Of a DNA stretch of 64,000 nt, positions 8,488 to 16,150 are shown piece by piece. Below the pieces are notes generated by a model that did not search any database, was not told the origin of the DNA, and was given only the letters and a program-made list of their open reading frames with translations. Made by a program: the position numbers and the translations under genes. Origin of the DNA: UBA2991 sp965221735. GTDB taxonomy: Bacteria; Chloroflexota; Dehalococcoidia; Tepidiformales; Tepidiformaceae. How positions within the stretch are numbered: position 1 is the stretch's first letter; each line of letters starts with the position of its first letter. The stretch is taken from assembly GCA_965221735.1 (NCBI GenBank), contig OZ244910.1, forward strand, positions 1,488,001-1,552,000. The letters are read 5' to 3'.

Positions 8488-9333
8488 ATGACCGCCCTTG
8501 AACGCTACCAGGCCCTGATCGACGCCAGGACCGAGCAGCGCCGCGTGCTCGATCTCGATGCGCTCACCTCCGACCGCTGGAGCAAGCACGCCCCTTCCTA
8601 CCGCTTCGACCCCCTCCGGCTGCTCGACGCCAACCTCGCCCAGATCGCGGCCTTCGTCGGCCCCGACGACCATGTCGTCGATGTCGGCGGCGGCGCGGGA
8701 CGCGTCGGCCTGCCCCTCGCCCTCCGCTCCCGCGCCCTGACCAACGCCGAGCCCGCGCCCGGCATGGGCGACGAGTTTCTCGCCTCCGCCCGCGAGGCGG
8801 GCATCACGAACGCCACGCTCGAACGAGCCGCCTGGCTCGATGCCGAAGCCCGGGGCGACTTCGTCATCAGCGTCGACGTCGTCTACTTCGTCCGCGAGAT
8901 CGACGAGTTCGTCCTCAAGCTCGACCGGGCGGCCTCGCGCCGCGCCGCCATCTGGATCTGGAGCCCCACGCCTCCTGCCCGCAACGCCCGCCTTTTCCAG
9001 ATCGCCCACGACGTCGAGATCGTGCGCTCCCCCGACCACCGCGAGCTGCTCCCCGTCATGTGGGAAGCCGGTCTCCTGCCGGAGGTCCGCCTCCTGCCCG
9101 AGCCCTTCACCTGGCCCGAGCGCGCCGCCTTCCCCACCAACGAGGAGGAGGCCATCGCCTTCGCCCTCGAAGACGTCGAGGCGACCGGCGTTGCGGGAGC
9201 GGCGGAGCGGGTGGCCGCCGTCCTCGACGACCTCTACACGCGCGGTCCCGGCGGCGAGTGGCGTCCCAACTGGCGCCCGCCCCTGCAGGGCCTGCTCATT
9301 ACCTGGGAGACCGGTGGTGCTGACGCCCGCTGA
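8488..9333 (+). CDS. Class I SAM-dependent methyltransferase
   Basis: A 281-residue protein with the Rossmann motif I VVDVGGGAGRVGLPLALRS that binds S-adenosylmethionine, followed by the acidic-loop region of a class I methyltransferase (NAEPAPGMGDEFLASARE). The C-terminal half has no specific substrate signature. The ATG at 8488 is chosen; an upstream ATG (8455) adds eleven unconserved residues. TATCCT (8473-8478) lies 9 nt ahead of the chosen ATG with no ribosome-binding site, so the mRNA may be leaderless. Its 3' end overlaps the following TIM-barrel gene by 20 nt, so they are likely co-expressed. Confidence 0.8.
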   Translation: MTALERYQALIDARTEQRRVLDLDALTSDRWSKHAPSYRFDPLRLLDANLAQIAAFVGPDDHVVDVGGGAGRVGLPLALRSRALTNAEPAPGMGDEFLASAREAGITNATLERAAWLDAEARGDFVISVDVVYFVREIDEFVLKLDRAASRRAAIWIWSPTPPARNARLFQIAHDVEIVRSPDHRELLPVMWEAGLLPEVRLLPEPFTWPERAAFPTNEEEAIAFALEDVEATGVAGAAERVAAVLDDLYTRGPGGEWRPNWRPPLQGLLITWETGGADAR

Positions 9334-10138
9334 CCTCGTTCTCTGCCTCGGTGCGGTCGGAACCGCGACCTTCGCCGAGCGCGTGCGCGCCGCCCGGGCG
9401 AACGGTTTCGCGGGACTCTCCATGTGGATGTCGCACTACGACGAGGCCCGCGCCGAGGGCCTCTCGCACGCCGAGATGCGCGCCATCCTCGACGGCGAGG
9501 GCATCGTCCTCGCCATGCTCGAGTACATCACCGCCTGGGCCGAGGGCCCCGCGAACCGTGACGCGATCGAGGAGGAGACCGCACGCATCTGCGGCATTGC
9601 CGAGGAGCTTGGCTCCGACACCGTGCTCGCCGTCACCATGGAGCCCGCCACCGACTCCGCTGCGGCAGCGGAAGGCCTCGCCATCGCCTGCGACGTCGCG
9701 GCACGCCACGGACAGCGCCTCGGCGTCGAGTTCCTGCCCTGGACCGGCATCCCCAACCTCGCCACCGCCTGGCCCATCGTCCGCGCCGCCGGCCGCGCCA
9801 ACGCCGGCCTCGTGCTCGATGCCTGGCACTGGTTCCGCTCCGGCCCCGACCCGGACCTGCTGCGCACCATCCCCGGCGAGAGGGTGATCCACCTCCAGAT
9901 CAGCGATGCCCCCGCCGAGCCCGCCCCCAACGTCGTCGAGGAGACAATCGGTCACCGCCTCCTCCCGGGTCGCGGCGACATCGACCTTCTCGGCCTCCTC
10001 CGCATCCTCGACGACATCGGCAGGCAGGGCCCCACCGCCGTCGAGGTCTTCAGCGATTGGCTGCGCAGCCACCCCATCGACGAGGGCGCGCGCCTCGCCT
10101 CCGAGGCTGCGCGCTCCGTGCTCGCCGCCGCCCGATGA
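9314..10138 (+). CDS. Sugar phosphate isomerase/epimerase family TIM-barrel protein
   Basis: A 274-residue protein of the AP-endonuclease-2/xylose-isomerase-like barrel family. Metal-binding positions are visible in GVEFLPW (Glu), LVLDAWHWFRSG (Asp/His), VIHLQISD (His/Asp) and TAVEVFSDW (Glu), and GRGDIDLLGLLR is typical of sugar phosphate epimerases. The start is one of two tandem GTG codons at 9314/9317, just inside the preceding gene. The stop overlaps the cupin start (ATGA), so methyltransferase, barrel enzyme and cupin form one unit. The real substrate (sugar, ketoacid or inosose) is unknown. Confidence 0.8.
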   Translation: MVLTPADLVLCLGAVGTATFAERVRAARANGFAGLSMWMSHYDEARAEGLSHAEMRAILDGEGIVLAMLEYITAWAEGPANRDAIEEETARICGIAEELGSDTVLAVTMEPATDSAAAAEGLAIACDVAARHGQRLGVEFLPWTGIPNLATAWPIVRAAGRANAGLVLDAWHWFRSGPDPDLLRTIPGERVIHLQISDAPAEPAPNVVEETIGHRLLPGRGDIDLLGLLRILDDIGRQGPTAVEVFSDWLRSHPIDEGARLASEAARSVLAAAR

Positions 10139-10452
10139 CCGGCGGCGACCTCCTCCGCGACCTGCCGGACGACCTCCCCGAGGAGTTGGTCGAGACCCTT
10201 GCCGAGAGCGGATCCGTCCGCATCGAGCGCATCGTCTCGACCGGTCATGCCTCCCCCGAGGGTTTCTGGTACGACCAGCCCCGGTCCGAGTTCGTGCTGG
10301 TCCTCCAGGGTCGCGCCCGTCTCGAATTCGACAACGGCGAGTCGCTCGCCCTGGAGCCCGGCGCCTGGGTCGACATCCCCTCCCACCGCCGCCACCGCGT
10401 CGCCTGGACCTCCCCCGACGAGCCCACCGTCTGGCTCGCGATTCATTACTGA
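10135..10452 (+). CDS. Cupin-fold protein
   Basis: A 105-residue single-domain cupin. The C-terminal half reads FVLVLQGRARLEF...LEPGAWVDIPSHRRHRVAW, matching the two cupin motifs, with a His in the second motif as a likely metal ligand. It starts by the ATGA overlap with the epimerase-like gene. It is close to the small cupins noted for low-specificity phosphorylated-sugar or metal binding; without the partner's substrate no function can be fixed. Co-translation with the epimerase-like enzyme suggests an isomerase or accessory role in the same pathway. Confidence 0.8.
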   Translation: MTGGDLLRDLPDDLPEELVETLAESGSVRIERIVSTGHASPEGFWYDQPRSEFVLVLQGRARLEFDNGESLALEPGAWVDIPSHRRHRVAWTSPDEPTVWLAIHY

Positions 10453-10546
10453 CGCCTCGGGCTTGGGACCCAATGCCCCCATCGAGAGCTCTGGCGCGTG
10501 CCCGCTGTCCCTCGCGCCGCTCAATGTAGAGTAGAACTCGGTCCTG

Positions 10547-10669
10547 ATGCCTGAATACGCGATGCGTAACTTTGGAGAGTGGGATCTGCTCCTGCTGGTC
10601 GGGATCCCCCTGCTGGGAGGAGCGTTCTTCGTGCTGTTGTGGTGGCTGACGAGCAAGGTCGGCCGGTAA
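10547..10669 (+). CDS. Small single-span membrane protein (40 residues)
   Basis: The frame begins MPEYAMRNFGEWD and continues into a hydrophobic stretch (LLLLVGIPLLGGAFFVLLWWL) ending TSKVGR. One membrane helix with a basic C-terminal end suggests the C-terminus is inside. TAGAGTAGAACT upstream (10527-10538) could contain a -10 box (TAGAAC), with no clear ribosome-binding site. The frame is too short to be certain, but the clean hydrophobic helix and the flanking gene gap support it. Function unknown. Confidence 0.5.
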   Translation: MPEYAMRNFGEWDLLLLVGIPLLGGAFFVLLWWLTSKVGR

Positions 10670-10774
10670 CCCAGGGCTGGGCAGGCTCTCGAGCGATCAC
10701 CTCATCCTCATGATTCCCTCGGGCTTGCCCGTTAACAGGCAACCTGAAACGCTGGATGTGCAGCATTTTCGCTG

Positions 10775-10880
10775 TCGCCAAATCCCCTTCGGGGGAGCGG
10801 GGGACCCGCCACATTCAGGGGCGTACCGCGAAAGCGGACGGCACCTCCAGTCGTAGCCCGACAGCTAACCCCGCCGGCGT
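10775..10880 (+). ncRNA. Cyclic di-AMP (ydaO/yuaA-type) riboswitch
   Basis: The leader matches the ydaO-yuaA aptamer in order: the P1 5' strand CGCC (10776-10779), a CCCCTTCGGGGG-like hairpin, AGCGGGGGACCC (10797-10807), GGGGCGTA (10818-10825), a variable hairpin CCGCGAAAGCGG, then CCCGACAGCTAACCCC (10857-10872) and the 3' P1 strand GGCG. The CCCGACAGCTAAC block is the strongest signature and is close to the actinobacterial rpf-leader forms. These aptamers bind c-di-AMP and usually switch expression off. Downstream hairpins (10883-10906 and 10993-11011) could form the expression platform. The first gene downstream is the 64-residue protein at 11043. Confidence 0.88.
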
Positions 10881-11042
10881 GGGAGGGACCTCAAGTGGGG
10901 GTCTCTCGATCGCTTCGATTCCGCTTCGAGCGAACGCCCAGACCCGAAACGACCGTAAGCAGTCGCGCGTCCCCCACGACGCCGCCTGGCCGTGCTCCCG
11001 TGGCGGGAGCATCGCCGCCATTGCTCAAACGGAGGTGAATCT

Positions 11043-11237
11043 GTGATTGAGCATGAACTGGTCCGGTCGGTCCTTCTGGAGCGTCTCATCAAGGCGAACT
11101 CGCCCGAGGTGCGATTCCGCAAGGAGTGGCAAGCCCGCCGGGACTCGGCCATCGAGGCCCCCATCAGCGTCCTTGGGGCGGATCCGACCCCCGTCGATCG
11201 CTTCCTCAACGGGAAGGAGATCGAGCGGGCGGCCTAA
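11043..11237 (+). CDS. Small hypothetical protein downstream of a c-di-AMP riboswitch
   Basis: A 64-residue, charged and mainly helical protein opening VIEHELVRSVLLERLIKAN and ending DPTPVDRFLNGKEIERAA. GTG at 11043 has a near-perfect ribosome-binding site (GGAGGTGA, 11031-11038), so this is a real translated gene. I do not recognise a family; there is no membrane segment, Cys or nuclease motif. It is the only frame with a strong start between the riboswitch and dnaX, so c-di-AMP probably controls it. A hairpin follows at 11294. Its place just ahead of dnaX-recR-recO could link it to DNA metabolism, but that is inference. Confidence 0.65.
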   Translation: MIEHELVRSVLLERLIKANSPEVRFRKEWQARRDSAIEAPISVLGADPTPVDRFLNGKEIERAA

Positions 11238-11248
11238 CGCCGTCACGC

Positions 11249-11316
11249 GGAGTCCGGCCCCGGGGCGGGACTCCGGTCTGGGTGGAAACACGGGGCGGGA
11301 GCCATCGGCTCCCGCC
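11249..11316 (+). terminator. Two hairpins after the 64-residue gene, probable terminator
   Basis: Hairpin 1 pairs GGAGTCC (11249-11255) with GGACTCC (11268-11274). Hairpin 2 pairs GGCGGGAGCC (11294-11303) perfectly with GGCTCCCGCC (11307-11316) around a 3-nt loop and is followed by TTCGT. The T-run is short, so termination strength is uncertain, but position and perfection fit a transcript end before the dnaX promoter. Confidence 0.55.
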
Positions 11317-11345
11317 TTCGTGATCCCGTGGGCGAAAATCCGTTC

Positions 11346-11351
11346 TATACT
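11346..11351 (+). promoter_or_regulatory. Predicted -10 box of the dnaX operon
   Basis: TATACT lies 37 nt before the dnaX GTG, downstream of the hairpin terminator. The region at the expected -35 distance (around 11323-11328) has only a poor match. The ribosome-binding site GGGAGGA follows at about 11380. Confidence 0.4.
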
Positions 11352-11388
11352 CTGCGGACAACTATCCTGACTCACTCCGGGAGGAACG

Positions 11389-12867
11389 GTGCTCTACGGG
11401 AAGTGGCGCCCACGTGGCTTCGAAGAGGTGGTCGGCCAGGATCACGTCGTCGAGACGCTTCGCAACGCCCTCGCGACCGACAAGGTCGCCCACGCCTACC
11501 TCTTCGCCGGGCCCCGCGGCACCGGCAAGACCACCACCGCCCGCATCCTCGCCAAGGCCGTCAACTGCGGCGAGCTCTCCGAAGGCGAGCCCTGCAACGA
11601 GTGCCGTTCCTGCGAGGCCATCAACCGCGGCGCCGCCCTCGACCTGATCGAGATGGACGCCGCCAGCAACCGCGGCATCGATGATGTCCGCGAGCTGCGC
11701 GACAAGATCGCCTTCGCCCCAAGCGACCTCCAGCGGAAGGTGTACCTCCTTGATGAGGTTCACATGCTCACGACGGGCGCCTTCAACGCCCTCCTCAAGA
11801 CGCTCGAGGAGCCGCCGCCTCACGCCATCTTCATTCTCGCCACCACCGAGCTGCACGAGATTCCCGCCACCATCACCTCCCGCTGCCAGCGCTTCGACTT
11901 CCGCCGTATCCCCCTCGTGGCCATGGTCGAGCGCCTTCGCCTTATCGCCGAGAAGGAGGGTTACAGCGTCCCCGACGAAGCGCTGCTCGCCATCGCCGAC
12001 GAGGGGCGGGGCGCCCTCCGCGACGCCATCACCCTGCTCGAGCAGATCGCCTCGATGTACGGCTCCTCCCCGAGCACCGACGAGGTCCTCGAATCCCTCG
12101 GCCTCGTGCGCGACGAGCGCACGGAGAAGCTGGCCGCCGCCCTCACCGAGCGCGACCTCGGCGCCTCCCTCGAGATCGCCCGCGAGGTCGCCGGCGACGG
12201 GCTCGACATCGCCCGCTTCACCCGCGAGACCATCGACACCCTGCGCGAGCGCCTGCTCGCCGCCGCCCGCGACCGCACGCCCGAGGTCGGTGTCCTGACG
12301 CACGCCGTCGCCGAGCTCGCCGGCGCCGACTTCCGCCGTGATCCCGGCAGCCCCGTGCCCCTTGAGGTTGCCTGTGCGGCCGCCGTGCTCGGCCCCGCCC
12401 AGCCGCCCGCTGCCCCCGCCGCACCGGCAGCCCAGGCCGCCCAAAGCGGCAAGCAACCCCAGCGCCGCCCGCAGGGTCGCCGCCGCGAGCCCCGCGAAGA
12501 GACCCGCGAGGAGAGCTTCCTCAGGGAGCTCTACGAGCGCTGCAGGATGACGCAGCCGGCGCTTGCCGCCTGGCTCAACGGCTCCTGCGAGGTGCGCGCC
12601 ATCACCGACAAGGTGCTTCAGCTCGGTTTCTATCACCCCATCCACATGCAGAAGATCGCCAACGATGGCCGTACCCTTGTCGAGCAGAAGGCCGAGGAGC
12701 TGTTGGGGCACCCCGTCACCCTCCTCGTCGAGCGGATCGAGCGCCGGGCGCCCGCCAGCCGTCCGGCAAAGGGGGGACACCTGGCGGCGGCTGCCCGCGA
12801 GCTGGGCGCGAAGCCCGTAGAGTCGGGGCCGCCTCCACGCCCGCAGCCCCCCGAGGAGGACTCCTGA
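11389..12867 (+). CDS. dnaX: DNA polymerase III subunit gamma/tau
   Basis: Clamp-loader ATPase (492 residues) that opens the sliding clamp at the replication fork. It starts LYGKWRPRGFEEVVGQDHV, has Walker A GPRGTGKTT, a four-Cys zinc module beginning before CNECRSC, Walker B LLDEVHML and the SRC sensor (ITSRCQRFDF). The linker after about residue 320 is Ala/Pro/Arg-rich, and the short tau-like C-terminus (from YERCRM) is family-specific. GTG start with GGGAGGA. It overlaps ybaB by one base (TGATG), making dnaX-ybaB-recR-recO one operon. I saw no slippery A-rich frameshift site for a separate gamma form. Confidence 0.96.
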   Translation: MLYGKWRPRGFEEVVGQDHVVETLRNALATDKVAHAYLFAGPRGTGKTTTARILAKAVNCGELSEGEPCNECRSCEAINRGAALDLIEMDAASNRGIDDVRELRDKIAFAPSDLQRKVYLLDEVHMLTTGAFNALLKTLEEPPPHAIFILATTELHEIPATITSRCQRFDFRRIPLVAMVERLRLIAEKEGYSVPDEALLAIADEGRGALRDAITLLEQIASMYGSSPSTDEVLESLGLVRDERTEKLAAALTERDLGASLEIAREVAGDGLDIARFTRETIDTLRERLLAAARDRTPEVGVLTHAVAELAGADFRRDPGSPVPLEVACAAAVLGPAQPPAAPAAPAAQAAQSGKQPQRRPQGRRREPREETREESFLRELYERCRMTQPALAAWLNGSCEVRAITDKVLQLGFYHPIHMQKIANDGRTLVEQKAEELLGHPVTLLVERIERRAPASRPAKGGHLAAAARELGAKPVESGPPPRPQPPEEDS

Positions 12868-13244
12868 TGGCGAAGAGCAGCGGTCGAAATCGGTACATGC
12901 GCCGCGGTGGTGGCGGCGGTGGTGGCCAGCGTGGCCGTGGCGGCGCCCAGACCGGGCAGCTCGCCGAGGCCCAGGCGATGCTCCAGCGCGCCCAGGAGGA
13001 GCTTGCCGCCAAGACCGTCGAGGGCAGCGCCGGCGGCGGCGCCGTCCGGGTCACCATGAACGGCGAGCAGAAGGTCCAGGCCATCGCCATCGAGCCCGAC
13101 GTCGTCGACGCCGAGGACGTCGAGATGCTGGAGGACCTCGTCCTCGCCGCCATCCACGACGCCTCCGAGCGCGCCAACGCCCTCCAGGCTGATTCCCTCG
13201 GAATGCTCACCGGCGGCCTCGACCTGCCGGGGCTCGGCGGCTGA
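12867..13244 (+). CDS. YbaB/EbfC family nucleoid-associated protein
   Basis: A 125-residue DNA-binding nucleoid-associated protein in its usual place between dnaX and recR. The N-terminus is a Gly/Arg-rich tail (residues 1-30, RRGGGGGGGQRGRGG) that is longer than in most YbaB proteins. The core follows: helix LAEAQAMLQRAQEELAAKTVEGSAGGGAV, strands VRVTMNGEQKVQAIAIEPDVVD, and the closing helix DLVLAAIHDASERANAL. The basic Gly-rich tail may add nucleic-acid affinity. It starts in a TGATG overlap with dnaX. Confidence 0.92.
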   Translation: MAKSSGRNRYMRRGGGGGGGQRGRGGAQTGQLAEAQAMLQRAQEELAAKTVEGSAGGGAVRVTMNGEQKVQAIAIEPDVVDAEDVEMLEDLVLAAIHDASERANALQADSLGMLTGGLDLPGLGG

Positions 13245-13250
13245 GCGGGC

Positions 13251-13856
13251 GTGCCCGAAGCAGGCGCGCCCGAGCCGATCGCCCGCCTGGTCCAGGAGTT
13301 CTCGAAGCTCCCCGGGATCGGACCCAAATCCGCCCAGCGGCTCGCCTACCACGTCCTCCGCGCCTCCGAGGATGACGCCCGCGCCCTCGCCCGCGCGCTC
13401 ACCGACGTGAAGGAGCACGTCGTCCTCTGCGACACCTGCTTCTACATCACCGTGCAGAACCCCTGCACCCTTTGCGACGACGAGCAGCGCGACAGCTCCC
13501 TCGTCTGCGTCGTCGAACAGCCCCTCGACGTGCTCGTCGTCGAGCGCACGGGCGGCTTCCGCGGCCTCTACCACGTCCTCCACGGCTCCCTGAACCCGAT
13601 CGACGGCGTCGGTCCCGAGCAGCTCCGCATCCAGGAGCTGCTGCGGCGCGTCGAAGGAGGCGGGGTCGTCGAGGTGATAATGGCGACTAACCCCAGCCTC
13701 GAAGGCGAGGCCACCTCGATGTACGTCCAGCGCCTCCTGCAACCCCTCGGCATTCGCGTCACCCGCCTCGCCCGCGGCCTCCCCAGTGGCGCCGACATCG
13801 AGTACATGGATGACCTGACCCTCTCCCGCGCGCTCGAGGGGCGGCAGGAGCTCTAG
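13251..13856 (+). CDS. recR: Recombination mediator RecR
   Basis: A 201-residue protein that acts with RecO (and RecF) to load RecA at gaps. It has a helix-hairpin-helix KLPGIGPKSAQRLAYH, a four-Cys zinc finger CDTCFYITVQNPCTLC, and a Toprim domain with VCVVEQPLDVLVVERTGGFRGLYHVLHG and the acidic residues of VIMATNPSLEGEATS. The C-terminal Walker-B-like segment VTRLARGLPSGADIEYMDD is complete. GTG start, 6 nt after ybaB; recO starts one base after its stop. Confidence 0.97.
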   Translation: MPEAGAPEPIARLVQEFSKLPGIGPKSAQRLAYHVLRASEDDARALARALTDVKEHVVLCDTCFYITVQNPCTLCDDEQRDSSLVCVVEQPLDVLVVERTGGFRGLYHVLHGSLNPIDGVGPEQLRIQELLRRVEGGGVVEVIMATNPSLEGEATSMYVQRLLQPLGIRVTRLARGLPSGADIEYMDDLTLSRALEGRQEL

Positions 13857-13857
13857 C

Positions 13858-14628
13858 GTGGCGGCGCGGCCCCGCGTCTACCGCGCCGAAGGCGTCATCC
13901 TGCGCCGCCGCAACCTCGGCGAGGCCGACAGCATCCTCACCGTCTTCAGCGGCAACGAGGGCAAGTTCGAGGCGATCGCGCGCGGCGTGCGCAAGGCCCG
14001 CAGCCGCATGCGCGGCCACCTCGAACCGTTGACCCGCAGCCGCGTGCTCGTCGCCCAGGGACGCAACCTCGATGTCTTCACCCAGGCCGAGACGGTCGAC
14101 GCCTATCGCCGCCTGCGCGAGGACCTCGATGCCAGCGCCGAGGCCCTCTACTGCCTCGAACTCGTCGACCGTTTCACCGTGGAGCGCGAGCCGCTCCCCG
14201 AGCTCTACGCCCTGCTCGTGACTGCTCTGGATCTGCTGGAAGAGGGGAAAGGCGCTGCCGTCACCCGTCACTTCGAGCTGCGCCTGCTCGCCCTTCTCGG
14301 CTACGAGCCCCACATCGACGGCTGCGTCCTCTGCGGCGAACGCCTTCCCGAGGAGGAGACGTTGCTCTCGCCCGCAGCCGGAGGCCTCGTCTGCCGCCGG
14401 TGTCGGGCCGAGGCTGGCGGCGGACGCATCGTGGCGGTGCGGGTCGTGAAGCTGATGCGCTTCGCCCGGCGCGCAACGGCGGCCGAGTTCGTTGCCCTTG
14501 CCGCCCCGCCGGAGGTCGCGCAGGAGCTGCGCGCCGCCGTCGCCGATCTGGTCCGTTACCACCTCGATCGCGACCCCAACGCCCGCCGCTTCGTCGACGG
14601 GGTAGGCGCCCTCGAGCGGAAGGACTAG
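13858..14628 (+). CDS. recO: DNA repair protein RecO
   Basis: A 256-residue partner of RecR with an N-terminal OB-fold (YRAEGVILRRRNLGEADSIL, then GKFEAIARGVRKARSRMRG) and a helical C-terminal domain. The zinc ligands CVLC and CRRC are present, though only one pair is followed by a long basic spacer (CRRCRAEAGGGR). GTG start, one base after the recR stop. RecO anneals SSB-coated ssDNA and recruits RecR. Last gene of the dnaX operon. Confidence 0.95.
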   Translation: MAARPRVYRAEGVILRRRNLGEADSILTVFSGNEGKFEAIARGVRKARSRMRGHLEPLTRSRVLVAQGRNLDVFTQAETVDAYRRLREDLDASAEALYCLELVDRFTVEREPLPELYALLVTALDLLEEGKGAAVTRHFELRLLALLGYEPHIDGCVLCGERLPEEETLLSPAAGGLVCRRCRAEAGGGRIVAVRVVKLMRFARRATAAEFVALAAPPEVAQELRAAVADLVRYHLDRDPNARRFVDGVGALERKD

Positions 14629-14708
14629 CCCGGCGGCGTTCCCTGCTTTGACGAACGCGGTAGAATCTCTGGTACGAAGAGTCGCTCCTGAGCGAGCGGA
14701 GGTTCTCC

Positions 14709-15176
14709 ATGCCCCTGTACGAGTACTACTGCGAGCCCTGTCACGGGGTCTTCGAAGAGCTGCGCCCGATGCGGGAGGCCGGCGAGGCCGTCCCCTGCCC
14801 CGAGTGCTACGAGGACGCGGACCGCATCATGCCCACGTCCTTCGCCGCCTTCACCTTCCGTGATGGCTACCCCCGCAAGATTCCCGATGACGGCACCTAC
14901 TGGCACCTGGGCCAGAAGGTCAGCAAGCGCGTCACCGGTGGCCGCCCCAACGAGCACCCCGAGATCAACAAGCCCACGCCGAAGAAGCGCCTCACCCGGG
15001 GCGAGCGCTCCGCCCTCAACGACATGCGCGAAGTGGCCGCCAAGGGCGACCTCGTCGACATGTTCAACAACCCCATCTCCCCACGGGAGGTGAAGCAGGC
15101 CTACGACCGCCGCGACGTCATCAAGAAGGGTGTGCCCGCGCGCATCCACAAGGACATGAAGAGGAAGTTCCGCTAG
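14709..15176 (+). CDS. FmdB-family zinc ribbon protein
   Basis: A 155-residue protein starting MPLYEYYCEPCHGVFEELRP with Cys pairs CEPC and CPEC that form the putative FmdB/CxxC zinc ribbon. The C-terminal 90 residues are basic and low in hydrophobicity (KKRLTRGERSALNDMREV, KDMKRKFR), an extension beyond the usual short FmdB proteins. GGAGG lies 8 nt before the ATG. Its stop is interleaved with the convergent prenyl synthase stop (CTAG). The role of FmdB proteins is poorly known; regulation or nucleic-acid binding is a guess. Confidence 0.8.
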   Translation: MPLYEYYCEPCHGVFEELRPMREAGEAVPCPECYEDADRIMPTSFAAFTFRDGYPRKIPDDGTYWHLGQKVSKRVTGGRPNEHPEINKPTPKKRLTRGERSALNDMREVAAKGDLVDMFNNPISPREVKQAYDRRDVIKKGVPARIHKDMKRKFR

Positions 15177-16150
15177 CTCCGGCGGCTGAGCACGTAGCCG
15201 CTGAGCTCTTCGAGCGTGCGCCGGGCGTCGGTTGCCTCGAGGGTCGAAAGGCCCTCGAGCGCACGGTCCACGAACTCCTGCGCCATTCCCTGCGCCCGTC
15301 CGATCGCGTCCGACGCCACGACCGCCGCCAGCGCCTCAGGCAGGAACGCGGCCCGGTCGCCGTCCGCCGAGAGGAAGCGCCGTACCGGGTTCTCCCTGGA
15401 CGCCGTCTCCAGGTAGAACAGGGCCGGCAGCGTGATCGTCCCTTCGAGAAGGTCGCCCCCTGCCGGCTTGCCCATCTCCGCCTCGTCCCCGGTGAAGTCG
15501 AGGATGTCGTCGACGATCTGGAAGGCCATGCCGAGGTTGTAGCCGTAGCTTCGCAGCGCCTCGACCTGCCCCTCGCCGCATCCTGCCAGCAGCGCGCCGC
15601 CCTGCGTCGAGTGCCCGAACAGCGCCGCCGTCTTGCCGCCGATGCGCCAGAGGTAGTGCTGCACGTCGCGCCCTACGTCGAAGGCGGCCGAGTCCTGGTC
15701 GAGCTCGCCGTTCGTCATCTTCATCAGGGCCAGCGCGAACAGCCGCGTGACCGGCAGGCTGCCCGTGCGCGTCACCATCTCCGCCGCGTTCGCGAACATG
15801 AAGTCGCCGAGCAGCACCGTCAGCGCGTTGTCGAAGACGGCGTTCGCCGTCGGCCGGCCGCGCCGGCTGGTCGCCCCGTCGACCACGTCGTCGTGGACGA
15901 GGCTGGCCGTGTGCAGCAGCTCGATGGCCGTGCCCAGCGGCACGAGTCGGTTCAGGTTGTAGTCGCCGAAGGTGCCCGCCAGCAGCACAAGCGCCGGCCG
16001 CAGCCGCTTGCCCCGCGGCGCGAGTGCGTGGTCCAGCATCAGGCGCAGGGGCGCAAGGTCGACCCGCTTCACCGACTCCAGAAGGTCCTCGACGAGGATC
16101 AGGTCCTCGGCGACCGGCCCGTAAAGCGCCTGTGGCTGCGTCTGCGTCAT
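15173..16150 (-). CDS. Polyprenyl diphosphate synthase (long-chain trans type)
   Basis: A 325-residue trans-isoprenyl diphosphate synthase making the side chain of a quinone or a similar polyprenyl product. The first Asp-rich motif is LVHDDVVDGATSRRGRPTAN (DDVVD), and the second is FQIVDDILDF. GKRLRPALVLLAG binds the diphosphate. The short spacing in the first motif and small residues before it suit long-chain products. Last gene of metG-tatD-synthase; its start overlaps the tatD stop (ATGA). A second synthase lies at 42362. Confidence 0.93.
   Translation of the reverse strand: MTQTQPQALYGPVAEDLILVEDLLESVKRVDLAPLRLMLDHALAPRGKRLRPALVLLAGTFGDYNLNRLVPLGTAIELLHTASLVHDDVVDGATSRRGRPTANAVFDNALTVLLGDFMFANAAEMVTRTGSLPVTRLFALALMKMTNGELDQDSAAFDVGRDVQHYLWRIGGKTAALFGHSTQGGALLAGCGEGQVEALRSYGYNLGMAFQIVDDILDFTGDEAEMGKPAGGDLLEGTITLPALFYLETASRENPVRRFLSADGDRAAFLPEALAAVVASDAIGRAQGMAQEFVDRALEGLSTLEATDARRTLEELSGYVLSRRS

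Noticed and set aside
10756..11046. Possible 96-residue protein
   Set aside because: It runs through the c-di-AMP aptamer, lacks a ribosome-binding site, and its translation is Ser/Arg-rich with no fold.
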